Assembly (NCBI GenBank): GCA_003669055.1
Contig: RAYB01000021.1
Location: 1-64,000 of the forward strand
DNA length: 64,000 nucleotides
Direction of reading: 5' to 3'
Origin: a bacterium 1XD21-70
Lineage (GTDB): Bacteria; Bacillota; Clostridia; Lachnospirales; Lachnospiraceae
Below are positions 35,054 through 44,600 of the stretch, piece by piece. The stretch's first letter is position 1, and every line of letters starts with the position of its first letter. Below the pieces are notes generated by a model. It was not told where the DNA came from. It did no database searches and saw only the letters and a list, made by a program, of their open reading frames with translations. The translations under genes were made by a program, and so were the position numbers.

Positions 35054-35118
35054 GGAAAAAGAGCCGAGGGAACCGGCTTTTGTGCTAGCACAACGCCGGT
35101 TCCCTCGGCTCTTTTTCC
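35054..35118. terminator. Very strong bidirectional hairpin (24-base perfect arms)
   Basis: Arms 35,054-35,077 and 35,095-35,118 are perfect reverse complements, with A5 at one foot and T5 at the other, so both strands give a GC stem flanked by a T tract. The 17-base loop itself contains the 14-base palindrome TTGTGCTAGCACAA. On the minus strand it ends the TPR/coiled-coil operon before the lysozyme gene. Confidence 0.85.
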
Positions 35119-35131
35119 GCACTGCTCATGC

Positions 35132-35944
35132 CTAGGCCATGTTTCGGTATTCTTGTTTCCATTGGTAGAGTTGGTTGGCTTCGCCGGTTTGGCGTTTTAC
35201 GGTGTCTTGCCGAAACATTTCCTCCAGTTCCTTTACCTGCTTGGATTGCCTGGCTTTTTCTCTGGCCATCTTTAGCTTCTGTTCCCAGAGTTCTCTCTGT
35301 TTTTCGGTGATTTCTTCCTGTAGTTCCTTGTTTAAGGCCAGCCTTTCATCGATGCGGCTTAAGTCGTACAGCCTCTCTAGCACTGCGTCCTGCTGGTTTT
35401 TCTGGTAGGCATTCACATAGGCTTCAAATGCCTTGTCTAGCTGGAACATCCTCGCATAACACGAACCTAGGTTGTTGTAGACCCTCCCGAAGAACAGATC
35501 ATCTACCTGCTCGCCCTTGGGGTACTCCAAAAGCTTCCGGTAGATTTCAACGGCACGGCCGTATTGGCGCAGGGAGAACAGTTCGTCCGCTTTCATCCGC
35601 AGGAAATCCGCGGGATGTTTTTTTCTGAGGGCGGCCGCCATCTGCCGGAAACGCCCCACCTCTGCCATGCTGTAATAATCGCAGTCCTGGAGGATGATCA
35701 TCAAAGCCTCGTCGGGGTTCTCCCCGCTCTTTAGCCATCTCTCCAGCTTCAAGGCCAAAAAGCCCTTGTCCAGTTCCTCCCTCAAAAATGTCAGCAGGCG
35801 CTCGTCCACAAAATCATCCAGCACCAGCATCGGATGGTTGAAAATCACATAGGAAAGTTCCTGGGAGGAATACAGATGAACCCCCATCAACTCCATAAAA
35901 TAAGGCCGCTTTACATGTTCCTGCCTGCACAATAATAAACTCAT
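35132..35944 (-). CDS. TPR plus coiled-coil protein of the DUF5717-like operon
   Basis: A 270-residue soluble protein with no enzyme motif. The N-terminal 100 residues are helical. Residues about 110-200 hold TPR-like repeats (ADELFSLRQYGRAVEIYRKLLEY, VYNNLGSCYARMFQLDKAFEAYVNAY), and residues 210-260 form a charged coiled coil. The start overlaps the stop of the Hsp70-like gene by 4 bases, so the two are made together. A co-chaperone or adaptor role for the Hsp70-like partner is inference. Last gene of its operon, ended by the hairpin at 35,054-35,118. Confidence 0.8.
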   Translation of the reverse strand: MSLLLCRQEHVKRPYFMELMGVHLYSSQELSYVIFNHPMLVLDDFVDERLLTFLREELDKGFLALKLERWLKSGENPDEALMIILQDCDYYSMAEVGRFRQMAAALRKKHPADFLRMKADELFSLRQYGRAVEIYRKLLEYPKGEQVDDLFFGRVYNNLGSCYARMFQLDKAFEAYVNAYQKNQQDAVLERLYDLSRIDERLALNKELQEEITEKQRELWEQKLKMAREKARQSKQVKELEEMFRQDTVKRQTGEANQLYQWKQEYRNMA

Positions 35945-37158
35945 AGCATTACCTCTTGCCGGATTAGGGCATTGCTTGCCGGGAACAGTTCCCCAAAACC
36001 ATGGTCACGCAATGTCACCTCCATCGTCCGCTCATCCAAGAACATCACCTGGATCTGCACCCGCGTCGTCCGGTCCGGGCGTTTCGGGAAGCCTTCTAGC
36101 GGAATCGATATCAGCTTTTTTTTGCGGGAGTCCATGGAGGTTACAATAAAATCCACCGTATTCTGGCGGTCCGGGATTACATCAATGACAGAAACGCGGT
36201 CATACCAGCAATCCCCTGCCGCCGCTACAGTCACGTTCGTCTCCTGCCCGCGGTGCAGTACCTTCATAGACACCGTAGTCTTTAAACGTCCGTCACAGAT
36301 ACAGGTAAACGAGGCATTCTCCTGGGCGCCCTCCTGCGCCCGGCACGCCGCCCCGCGGGCAAAGATCCCCTGTTCTATATATACCTTGCGCCTGGAGCAC
36401 AGATACTGCATCAAATTCCCCGCCCACTCCTGGCTGAGGAAACCCTTGCCGGTCAGAAAAACCGCCGAATATGCCTTGTGCGCCATCATCCGCTCCGCGC
36501 AGGAAGTCAGGATCCTGTCTGCCAGATGGCCTCCGGACGGCTTCTTTAAGACATCTAAGTTTACCCCTTCCTCCAAATCCTCATATTCTGCCACCACCAT
36601 GACCTTCTTCATCCCGCGCTGCACCTTCATTTCGTAATAACGCAGGCCGACTTCAGACAGGTCAAACATCCCCACCGTGTTGTTCCAGACTTCTTTTTTC
36701 TGGCTTAATGTATAATAGATAAACCCTTCCGAATGGCTGATTACCTGCACCTGCTCCTTCAAAATCCCCAGGCGCAGGACAATCTCCTGCAGCATCCGGC
36801 TCAGCCTGGGTTCCAGCCTTTTCACGGCAATCACCAGATACTCGGGCTTTCCCTTCTGGTACTCCTGTGCCGGAAGCTGCAGGATCCTTTCCAGGAACAA
36901 AAACAGCAATTCCTTCCCCTCGTAACGCACCCCTCCTAAGGTTGCCGTCCCGTCCCGCAAAGCAAGGTTCAGCAGCTTATCCACGATGATGCCGTCGCCC
37001 TTAAGCGTATGGGCGTATGCTTCCTCTCCCACATACCACTCATCCGCATTTTTATTCCGGCAGATCACGGTAGGAACCGTCCACAGTTTTTCTTCCTCCG
37101 GGCAATTGACCTGGGTGTACTCGTCACACAAATCAACCCCTACCAAAAGTCCATCCAT
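35941..37158 (-). CDS. Divergent Hsp70/actin-fold protein (DUF5716-like)
   Basis: A protein of about 405 residues that follows the DnaK plan in degenerate form. LLVGVDLCDEYTQV (residues 4-17) stands for the phosphate-1 loop, PTVICRNKNADEWYVGEEA for the next strand pair, ISHSEGFIYYTL for the DnaK 'EPTAAALAYG' helix, GMFDLSEVGLRYYEM near 165 for phosphate-2 (DLSEVG instead of DLGGGT), and VFLTGKGFLSQEW with GIFARGAACRA (about 229-270) for the adenosine site. The last 110 residues are beta-rich like a short substrate-binding domain. Loss of the GG-Thr in phosphate-2 suggests weak or no ATPase. I chose the ATG at 37,158 by its GGAGG spacing. The DUF5716 name is recalled, not verified. Confidence 0.75.
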   Translation of the reverse strand: MDGLLVGVDLCDEYTQVNCPEEEKLWTVPTVICRNKNADEWYVGEEAYAHTLKGDGIIVDKLLNLALRDGTATLGGVRYEGKELLFLFLERILQLPAQEYQKGKPEYLVIAVKRLEPRLSRMLQEIVLRLGILKEQVQVISHSEGFIYYTLSQKKEVWNNTVGMFDLSEVGLRYYEMKVQRGMKKVMVVAEYEDLEEGVNLDVLKKPSGGHLADRILTSCAERMMAHKAYSAVFLTGKGFLSQEWAGNLMQYLCSRRKVYIEQGIFARGAACRAQEGAQENASFTCICDGRLKTTVSMKVLHRGQETNVTVAAAGDCWYDRVSVIDVIPDRQNTVDFIVTSMDSRKKKLISIPLEGFPKRPDRTTRVQIQVMFLDERTMEVTLRDHGFGELFPASNALIRQEVML

Positions 37159-37252
37159 CATTCCCTCCATTCCATATTAGCAGCCTACACCTGAAAACTG
37201 TTTTGCCCATCCTTCCCCGGGCACTGCATACCCAAGGCAAAACAGGCCATTG

Positions 37253-40200
37253 CTACATCAGCCGGAATAACTCTTCCATGGCTGCACTGTCCCTGGCATA
37301 CTTTAGCATCTTCTCTTTCAAAGTATTTTCTTCCTTCAAAGCCAGGCAAAGCCCCATCTCATTAAGCGCCGCGAACCGGCTCCCTTTGATCTTTTCCTGC
37401 CCCGGCTCCCAGGTAAGGCTCCCCTCTTTCAGCAATGTCAGCTTTTCCTCTTTTTTTTCAAAAATCCTGTACTCCAGGATCTCCCCCTCAAACAATACCT
37501 TCTGCCGGATAAAAATCCCTGGGTATACCCTGCGCATCTCCTCCCAATGGTACTCTTCTTCCTCCGGCAATATCCTGACCTGGAGGGCAGGCCTGGCATC
37601 CCTGTCCCCCTGGTATTCCACCGCCACCTGTTCCATGACAGAATCCGGCATGGGAACCCATTTCCCCAATTCCTTAAACCATGAGAACACCCTGCCTTCC
37701 GCCAGCAAATGGCTGGTGATGGCCAGGCAAAGTTCCCTCTGCCCCTCATCCAGTGCAGGCAGGGCCGAATAATGCCGGCTCAGCGCCAGCAGATAAACCG
37801 TAGGGATCTTGTCAAAATCCGTAATCCCCCGGATGGCGCCCTCCAGGTAAGCAAAGACCCGGTCGCCGGCTGCCTCCCCCCTCATGAAATACTCCGATGA
37901 TTTTATGGTAAAATACGCCTTCACCAGGTTATCCTCGGTCTTCTTTCCCGCCGCATACCAGTCAAACACCTGATCTATGCGTTCTGTCGCACCGGTAAAC
38001 AGCATCTGTGCCAGCAGCCGCTCCGGCATGTCATACACAACAATCTTTTCCCTCACTGCCTGGTTCAGTATCCGGTACATCTGTTTCCCGGAACCGTTAA
38101 AATGCTCACAGAGATAATCCAGCACCACGCTGTCATGCTTCCCCTCAGAAAACAGGTCGCACGAGAGAAGCATCAGCGTCTCATCCTCGTCAAGAAAAGG
38201 GCTGAGGATCATCCGGCTGCAAAGCTTTAGCAGGCGCGCCCGCCGGATCCCCTCCGTCCCGTATCTGCAGACCCTCGCCCATGCCTCCCGTATATAATCC
38301 TGCTGGATCAGGGTCTCGCAGATCCCCGCCCGTTCCTGCCTGCTCAGGCGTTCCATGTTCAGCCCCAAAAGATACTCTGCGCCGCCTGCCGCATCCGTCC
38401 CCTCTGCCTCCGCAACCTTCTGATAATACTGGACCATCCGGATCAGGATCCTCTTGCGGTACATCGGCTTTAAACGCAGATCTGCCGCTATCCTCCTCAG
38501 CGTTATCACATCCGCCTCACCGGAGATCCCCCCGTCCACGATCTCCCCGCATTCCTGCAGCCGCAGCATCTCATGGGAAGGGTACACGTCATAACAGCGT
38601 TCCTCCAATTCGCGGATGTTTTTCTTTTCCATGGCCGGAACTTTCTTGTAAGGGATATTCGCATAACGGTTGCCGTACCCGTCCTGGAACAGGATCACCG
38701 AATGTTCCCGGAACAACGGCACATACGTCATCTTGTCCCTGACCAAAAACGCATCCTCCTCTTCCAGTTCCTCATAACAGACCACCACATATTTGATATT
38801 GGGGTTGTCCAGTTCAATCCTGCAGGAGCGCAGGACCGCAGGCAATACCCGTGCCACCCGCTGGTCGATCATCTCCTTATATATCATATGCCGGTAAAGC
38901 ACCACCAAACGCTCGTTGACCCTGGCTGCCAGCAGCTGCTCCATGGTAAACTTCTCAATCTCGCGCTCATACTGCTTGTATAGTTCCGCATCCGGCTTCA
39001 TGTATTTTAGAATGTTCATGTATAACAGCGAACGGCTATATTCATCCATGGATTTCTCGTAGGAAAAATACATCAGCACTTCCTTGGGCAGCAGATACGG
39101 ATAGTCCTTCGGCAGGGAATACAGGTAATATTCGTATAACCGGGTCAGGCTCACCCCGCCCTCCAACGCTTTCTGGTACCAGGGAAAATACTTCTCGTCC
39201 CGGCAATCCCCTTTGATCAGCATCCCGCAAGCGGCGCTTAAAAACTCTTTCTCCGGATATTTCTCATACAATGAACGCAACAGCCGGCCGCAGGATCTTG
39301 TGTAATGCTTGGCCGAACCTGCCAGCTGTGCCGCCCTCTGCGCCAGTTCCAGGCCCAGGATTCCCCGCCGGACAGCAAAATAAAGCACCTGGACTTCAAA
39401 CTTCCCCAACCGGTGCATCAGTAACGGCTCTCTCTGAAAAAGGAAAAAAGCCTGGGCATATAGAAAAGGGCTGCAAAAACCGCGTTCAAACAGCCTGCGC
39501 ATCCGTTCCAACAACTCAGCCGGGTTCTCCCTCAGTTCCGGCTCCAGCTTCAGCCACAGCAAAAACAGATAAGGGTGGCGGCGCTCCTCCAGAAGGCACT
39601 TTTTTACCAGGCGGATCAGGGTATCCCTCTGCCCCTCCTTTTTCTTTAGGACCTGCAGCAGATACTGGTAGAAACAATAAAGTTCCGGCATATCCCGGCG
39701 CAGGTCCGCCAGTTCCCCCCGGTGCCCCTCCAGCAGTTCGTCTGCCCTCCCGGCCTGGCCTTCCAATACCGCCTGTTCGGCCTGCAAAAGCACATTCAGG
39801 GGCGTCTCCCCGCTTTTCCTCCGCAAGCTGTCAATCTCCTGCCTCATCTTACCCAAAAGCGGTCCAGGCTCCGAAAGCCCCAGTTCATACCGGAGCCTGG
39901 ACTGGAGATAATGCCCCAAGTTCTCCCGCTCCTGATCCTTTGGGAGCCTGAATTCCTCGTCGCCCCCCTGTGCCTCCACCCGGATCTGGACTGTCTCCCG
40001 GATCGTGGAAACCATAAGCGCCCCCAAGTTCCTGCCCCCATGCAGCCTTGCCGGGTTCACTATATAAGTGACCTGGCATGTGCCGTCCTTAAAATCCAGC
40101 GGCCCGAAAGACCTCTTGGGCAGTTCCAAAAAATCTCCGTCTGCCGTCACTTGGAACTGCACATATCCCCAGGTGCTGGCATGCACCTCCAAAACCTCCT

Positions 40201-40828
40201 TCACCGGCTTTTCCAATTTTTCATAGGAAAGGAGGCTGCTTTCCACCTCCAGCCTGACCGCGTCTTTTGCCTTTAAGGCTACCAGGAATTCCTCCAAAAG
40301 GTTCTGGCGGTTCCCCCGGCTTTTCAGTCCGTCGTATAATGCCCGTACATGGATGTCCTGCATAAAAGGCGCTTCAATAAAATCCTGATATTCAAACAGG
40401 CGCAGAGCCGTCTCCTGGTCTTTTCTTGCCAGTCCGGCAAAATCTGCCGCCGTATTCAGATTCTCCAATGTCCTGCCGGAGGCCTCCACCTCAACGGAAA
40501 ACGAGTAAGGCACCTTCTGCTCCCCGGCATTGGTCACAAGATAAAAGGCACCCGTAATCACATCTTTCTGGGTCAGGTACATGCTGTCGATCTCAAATGC
40601 AATGCGATTGCGGACACCGCCGAAAGCGTTATTGGCAACGCGGACACGGATATTAGAAGAGTAAACAAGGCCTTTGATATACCGGCCTTCTTCATCTGAC
40701 ACAGTTATGTCTTTTCTTGTCACTTCCCCGGCATGGACGGTATCGTTCAGTTCCGGCGGGCTGACTGCCAGCCTTAAAACCTCCGGATCGACAATCCCCT
40801 TTGCCAGCCGGTTTATTCTTTCTCTCAT
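37253..40828 (-). CDS. Giant DUF5717-like protein
   Basis: A soluble protein of 1,191 residues from ATG 40,828 (GGTGAT before it). No signal peptide or membrane segment. The N-terminal 250 residues are beta-rich (VHAGEVTRKDITVSDEEGRYIKG, RNRIAFEIDSMYLTQKDVITG), like one or two Ig-type domains with a helical linker; about 290-1,020 is helical and TPR/HEAT-like; the end is again beta-rich (VRILPEEEEYHWEEMRRVYPGIFIRQ). I recall such proteins as DUF5717 in Lachnospiraceae; function unknown. It leads the operon with the Hsp70-like and TPR proteins and is transcribed away from the DUF4364-like regulator gene. A large client-binding scaffold is one guess. Confidence 0.78.
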   Translation of the reverse strand: MRERINRLAKGIVDPEVLRLAVSPPELNDTVHAGEVTRKDITVSDEEGRYIKGLVYSSNIRVRVANNAFGGVRNRIAFEIDSMYLTQKDVITGAFYLVTNAGEQKVPYSFSVEVEASGRTLENLNTAADFAGLARKDQETALRLFEYQDFIEAPFMQDIHVRALYDGLKSRGNRQNLLEEFLVALKAKDAVRLEVESSLLSYEKLEKPVKEVLEVHASTWGYVQFQVTADGDFLELPKRSFGPLDFKDGTCQVTYIVNPARLHGGRNLGALMVSTIRETVQIRVEAQGGDEEFRLPKDQERENLGHYLQSRLRYELGLSEPGPLLGKMRQEIDSLRRKSGETPLNVLLQAEQAVLEGQAGRADELLEGHRGELADLRRDMPELYCFYQYLLQVLKKKEGQRDTLIRLVKKCLLEERRHPYLFLLWLKLEPELRENPAELLERMRRLFERGFCSPFLYAQAFFLFQREPLLMHRLGKFEVQVLYFAVRRGILGLELAQRAAQLAGSAKHYTRSCGRLLRSLYEKYPEKEFLSAACGMLIKGDCRDEKYFPWYQKALEGGVSLTRLYEYYLYSLPKDYPYLLPKEVLMYFSYEKSMDEYSRSLLYMNILKYMKPDAELYKQYEREIEKFTMEQLLAARVNERLVVLYRHMIYKEMIDQRVARVLPAVLRSCRIELDNPNIKYVVVCYEELEEEDAFLVRDKMTYVPLFREHSVILFQDGYGNRYANIPYKKVPAMEKKNIRELEERCYDVYPSHEMLRLQECGEIVDGGISGEADVITLRRIAADLRLKPMYRKRILIRMVQYYQKVAEAEGTDAAGGAEYLLGLNMERLSRQERAGICETLIQQDYIREAWARVCRYGTEGIRRARLLKLCSRMILSPFLDEDETLMLLSCDLFSEGKHDSVVLDYLCEHFNGSGKQMYRILNQAVREKIVVYDMPERLLAQMLFTGATERIDQVFDWYAAGKKTEDNLVKAYFTIKSSEYFMRGEAAGDRVFAYLEGAIRGITDFDKIPTVYLLALSRHYSALPALDEGQRELCLAITSHLLAEGRVFSWFKELGKWVPMPDSVMEQVAVEYQGDRDARPALQVRILPEEEEYHWEEMRRVYPGIFIRQKVLFEGEILEYRIFEKKEEKLTLLKEGSLTWEPGQEKIKGSRFAALNEMGLCLALKEENTLKEKMLKYARDSAAMEELFRLM

Positions 40829-40915
40829 AGTATCACCTGTTCCGATTTCCTGCAGCATTTCACCATATAAAATGCTGCTGCTCCGTCATTTCATCTTATC
40901 TTAGCATATTTTCAC

Positions 40916-40944
40916 TTGATTTAAAAGGTTTAAATTGGTATGAT
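40916..40944 (+). promoter_or_regulatory. Promoter of the DUF4364-like gene
   Basis: TTGATT (40,916-40,921), a 17-base spacer and TATGAT (40,939-40,944) lie about 45 bases before the ATG at 40,989. The same 160-base region must also hold the promoter of the divergent giant-protein operon. Confidence 0.7.
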
Positions 40945-40988
40945 ATAGAAAAAGTTTAGACTTCTATGACACAAAGAGAGGCTGCGTT

Positions 40989-41519
40989 ATGTTATCGGAT
41001 CCCATGACCCTATATAAACTAATGAATCTCTACATGCTCAAGCAGGTAAACTTCCCGCTGACCAATGCACAGCTGACCGAGTTCTTCCTGCAGCACGAAT
41101 ACACCAGCTATTTCACCTTGCAGCAGGCACTGAACGAACTCCAGGAGTCCGGCCTGGTCCATGCGGAATCCTCGCACAACAGCACCCGCTATGAGATCAC
41201 CCGGGAAGGCGAGGATACGCTGAATTTTTTTGGCGGCAATATCTCCCCCGCCATCGTGGAGGACATGGACAATTACCTTAAAGAGAACCGTTTCCGCATG
41301 CGCAACGAGGTCAGCACCATCTCCGACTACTATAAGTCTACCAACCAGGACTACATCGTCCACTGCGAGGTGCGGGAAGGGCGGAGTTCCCTGATCAGCT
41401 TAGACCTCTCCGTCCCTGACAAGGACCAGGCAGAACTGATGTGCTCCCACTGGGAATCACGCAGCCAGGAAATCTATGCTTTTGTCATGAGGACGCTGAT
41501 GCGCGACCACGACAGCTGA
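40989..41519 (+). CDS. DUF4364-family winged-helix protein
   Basis: A 176-residue protein of the DUF4364 family. Residues 1-90 form a PadR/MarR-like winged helix (TNAQLTEFFLQHEYTSYFTLQQALNELQESGLV, then YEITREGEDTLNFFGG), and residues 90-176 an alpha/beta domain (YIVHCEVREGRSSLISLDLSV). GAGAGG precedes the ATG. It is one of the few plus-strand genes and is divergent to the Hsp70-like operon, so it may regulate that operon. Target and signal are unknown. Confidence 0.85.
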   Translation: MLSDPMTLYKLMNLYMLKQVNFPLTNAQLTEFFLQHEYTSYFTLQQALNELQESGLVHAESSHNSTRYEITREGEDTLNFFGGNISPAIVEDMDNYLKENRFRMRNEVSTISDYYKSTNQDYIVHCEVREGRSSLISLDLSVPDKDQAELMCSHWESRSQEIYAFVMRTLMRDHDS

Positions 41520-41551
41520 ATTTAGGAAATTTATAACAGCACATTTATAAA

Positions 41552-41583
41552 ATGCGGCAGGGGTTCTTCCGTCCCTGCCGCAT
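41552..41583. terminator. Bidirectional terminator between convergent genes
   Basis: ATGCGGCAGGG (41,552-41,562) pairs with CCCTGCCGCAT (41,573-41,583). TTTTAT follows on the minus strand and a looser T-rich tract on the plus strand. It lies between the ends of the DUF4364-like gene and the surface-protein gene. Confidence 0.85.
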
Positions 41584-41644
41584 CTTCCTGTTTTATTTCT
41601 CCAGCCATGCCCCGGCTTTCTTGCTCTCCTTGGCTCTCACTTTT

Positions 41645-44600
41645 TTATCCCTGATTCCGTTTCCTTCTCCTGGCCAATGCCAGCGCTGCCATGCCGGACA
41701 GGGAAATCCCGCACAACACTGCCCATAATATCCTGCGGAAATGGTCGCCTGTCGGAGGAAGCATAAAAGCCAGCGGAATCTCATCTTCAGGGATATACAT
41801 AAATTCCTGTTTCTCAGGATCCCACATTTTCAGATAAGTGCGCGGTACGCCGTTCTCTAAAATGGTAACGCTCTCCGGGCTGCCCGGGTCGTTTGGATCC
41901 GGCAGTTCTTCCGGATAAGACGGCAGCTGTGGCTTTTCGGCCTCTTCTGCAGGAGCCTCTGGGGAGGTTTCTGTCGGCTCCGGAGGGGTGGGATCCTTCG
42001 GGTCGCTTCCTCCGCCTCCTCCGCCTCCTCCGCTATCTCCGCCGCCCGGATGGGTCGGGGTTGGGCCTGCCGGGTCTGTCGGGTCCTCGGGTCTGTCCCC
42101 GCTCTCATTGCGGATCTCCAAATAAGCCGCTGTAGCAGAATTTTCCACCATCCCCTTCTGAACCGGTACGCTTATATATCCGTCTGCTTTCTTCTCTGCC
42201 ACTTCATAATAAGCCCCGGCAGGAAGGTCATGGACCGTGATGCTTTCGTTATGTTTTAAGGTGAATTCACCGTTATTTCCAATTGTCGGGTAATTTTCCC
42301 CTTCCTTGGGAGGCACGGTATATTCCTGGCTGTTTTTGGTGTAAGGATATGCATCCGGGTACTCACCTGCAAGCAAATTTCCCTCTTTGTCTGTAAATTT
42401 GATAACAAAATGGAATTCATCAGACTCCCTTGGGTCACCGGCAGGGATCGGAGATCCCCCATCATAAATGACCTTTTTGACCGTCAGTTTTCCCTTGGGG
42501 ATATTCCGGAAAGTGACCTCGCTTTCAAAATGCTGCCACAGCGGCCCATTGGCAAGACCATCGTTCGGAAGCCTGACATAAGCATCGCCATTCGTCTCTT
42601 TCACTTCATATTCCCCTATGGGGAGACCGGTGATTTTAATGCTCTGCCCATTATGCAAGGCCACTGTATCCCCGCTATGTACCAATATCTGGGACTGCCC
42701 ATCCGAAACTGCCGGTTCGATCGCCGCCTGATATCCTTGACCGGAATTGTCCTCCTTTCCGTTTTCATCCTTCCAGGAAACCACGAAAGTAAATATTTCT
42801 TTTTTATCTAAGATATTTGTCCCGTCTGCAAGCTGAACCTCTTTTCGGATTATCAGCCCTCCTTCCCCTCCCGGATTATCGCCAATCCCGAAGGTTCCGT
42901 TACTCATAACGCCTCCCCCATGGGCGGCCGAATGGTTTCCGGTAATAAAAATCCCTGCTGCACTTTTTGCTGCCGCAACAGTTTGGGGACTGGGGTTCGC
43001 GTTAAGGCCTATCATGTTGCTCGCAGATGCATAGCTGTCCGTTTCTATCCTGAGCGGATATGCCTCCGGAAGCTTCCCGTCGGTCTTGCTGCTGTTGCTG
43101 TAGCTTCCTCTCCAGTTCGCGCTGCCGCCCCCTAACATCCTGTCATACACCTGGCTTATGTTGGAACAATAAAAGTCCTGATAGCTTTTTTCGCTGCCGT
43201 CATACGCATAATCAATAAAATTTGTTATTTTGTCCTCTTCTATTACCGAGGTTTTTGCATCGATCCTGTCTGCGTGGTTCCGGTGGTCTTTTTTAGGCAG
43301 GTCCTGGTCTTTATAGCCATCCAGTTTTCCTCCCCCTCCATGTGCAGTATTGTTAAAAATGGCGCCTCCCTGAATGGCAAACACACGGTTCGTCCCATGG
43401 TTGCAGCCCGCAACACCGCCGCCAAAGCCTTCGGCAGTATTCTCCGTAATCAGGGCATTCCTAATATTAAGCCCTGCACTGCTCATGACAAAAACGCCGC
43501 CTCCGCCCCATGTCTGTGCGGTACCTGTCTTATTGTTCGTAATATAAATTCCCCGGCCTTTTATGCTCCCTTCCTTTCCGTCTATCCGCAGGCCGCCGCC
43601 TTCTTCTGTCTCGGCATAATTTCCCGCAATCGTGCCTCCGGTCATAATATATTGCCCGACACGGGTAGGGAACTGGCCTGCTGTCCCCGCCTTCGCATAA
43701 TAACTATGCAGATAGATGCCCCCTCCGGCTGCTTTTGTTTTGTTCCCTGTGACATATCCGCCGTTCATGCGCAGCAGCCCTCTGGCAAAAATCCCGCCTC
43801 CTCCTGTTCCGCCTGTACCCGTACGGCGGTTTGCCTGGCCTGTATAGTTGTTGGTAATATAGCAGCTGTCCCGGATTTCCAGGGTTTCTCCTTTTTCTTT
43901 GTCCCCGTCAAAGAAGATGCCGCCACCGCCATGGAAATTGACCGCATTTTTCCATTTATCGGCGTCCTCCACATCCCCTTCCTCGTCCTCTGCCCCTTCC
44001 CGGGGCGTCTGTGCGTGCGCCTGGTTGCTGGCAATAACCGCATCTCCCCCAACCTGGGCATTCCCTTCTATGCTGATGCCGCCGCCGCGGTCCTGGGCTA
44101 TATTCGCCGCAATAATTCCCCCTGTAATCTGTATATTGCTGCTTTTTTCCACTGCTGTATCGCTGCTGCTTTTCTCGGCCCGGTAATTTTCGGCCTTGAT
44201 GCCGCCGCCGTCCCCTGATGCCTTGTTACCGGCAATCACCCCGCCTGTGATTTGTGCATTACTGCCTATCACTATGATACCGCCGCCATCGGTCTTCTCA
44301 GAACCCTGCCCACTGTCAGAACCGCTTCCGACAACATATCCCCCTTTCATCATGAAAGAAGAATTATCCTCGACAGAAATGCCATGCTTCCCCCCAGGGT
44401 TGGTAATAATGCCGCCTTCCAAAACAATACGGGCATTGCCGCTCGCAGCTATGGCAGATTCCACCCCGGAGGCCTTAATGGCTCCGATCTTTTTGTTCCC
44501 TGGCCTAGCCTCCGGGTTCAATTGGTATTGGTATGTCCTTTCTGTGGTGCGGATACCGTTAGAAGCTGACTCGGTAATGTAATACGTCAGGCATCCGTCC

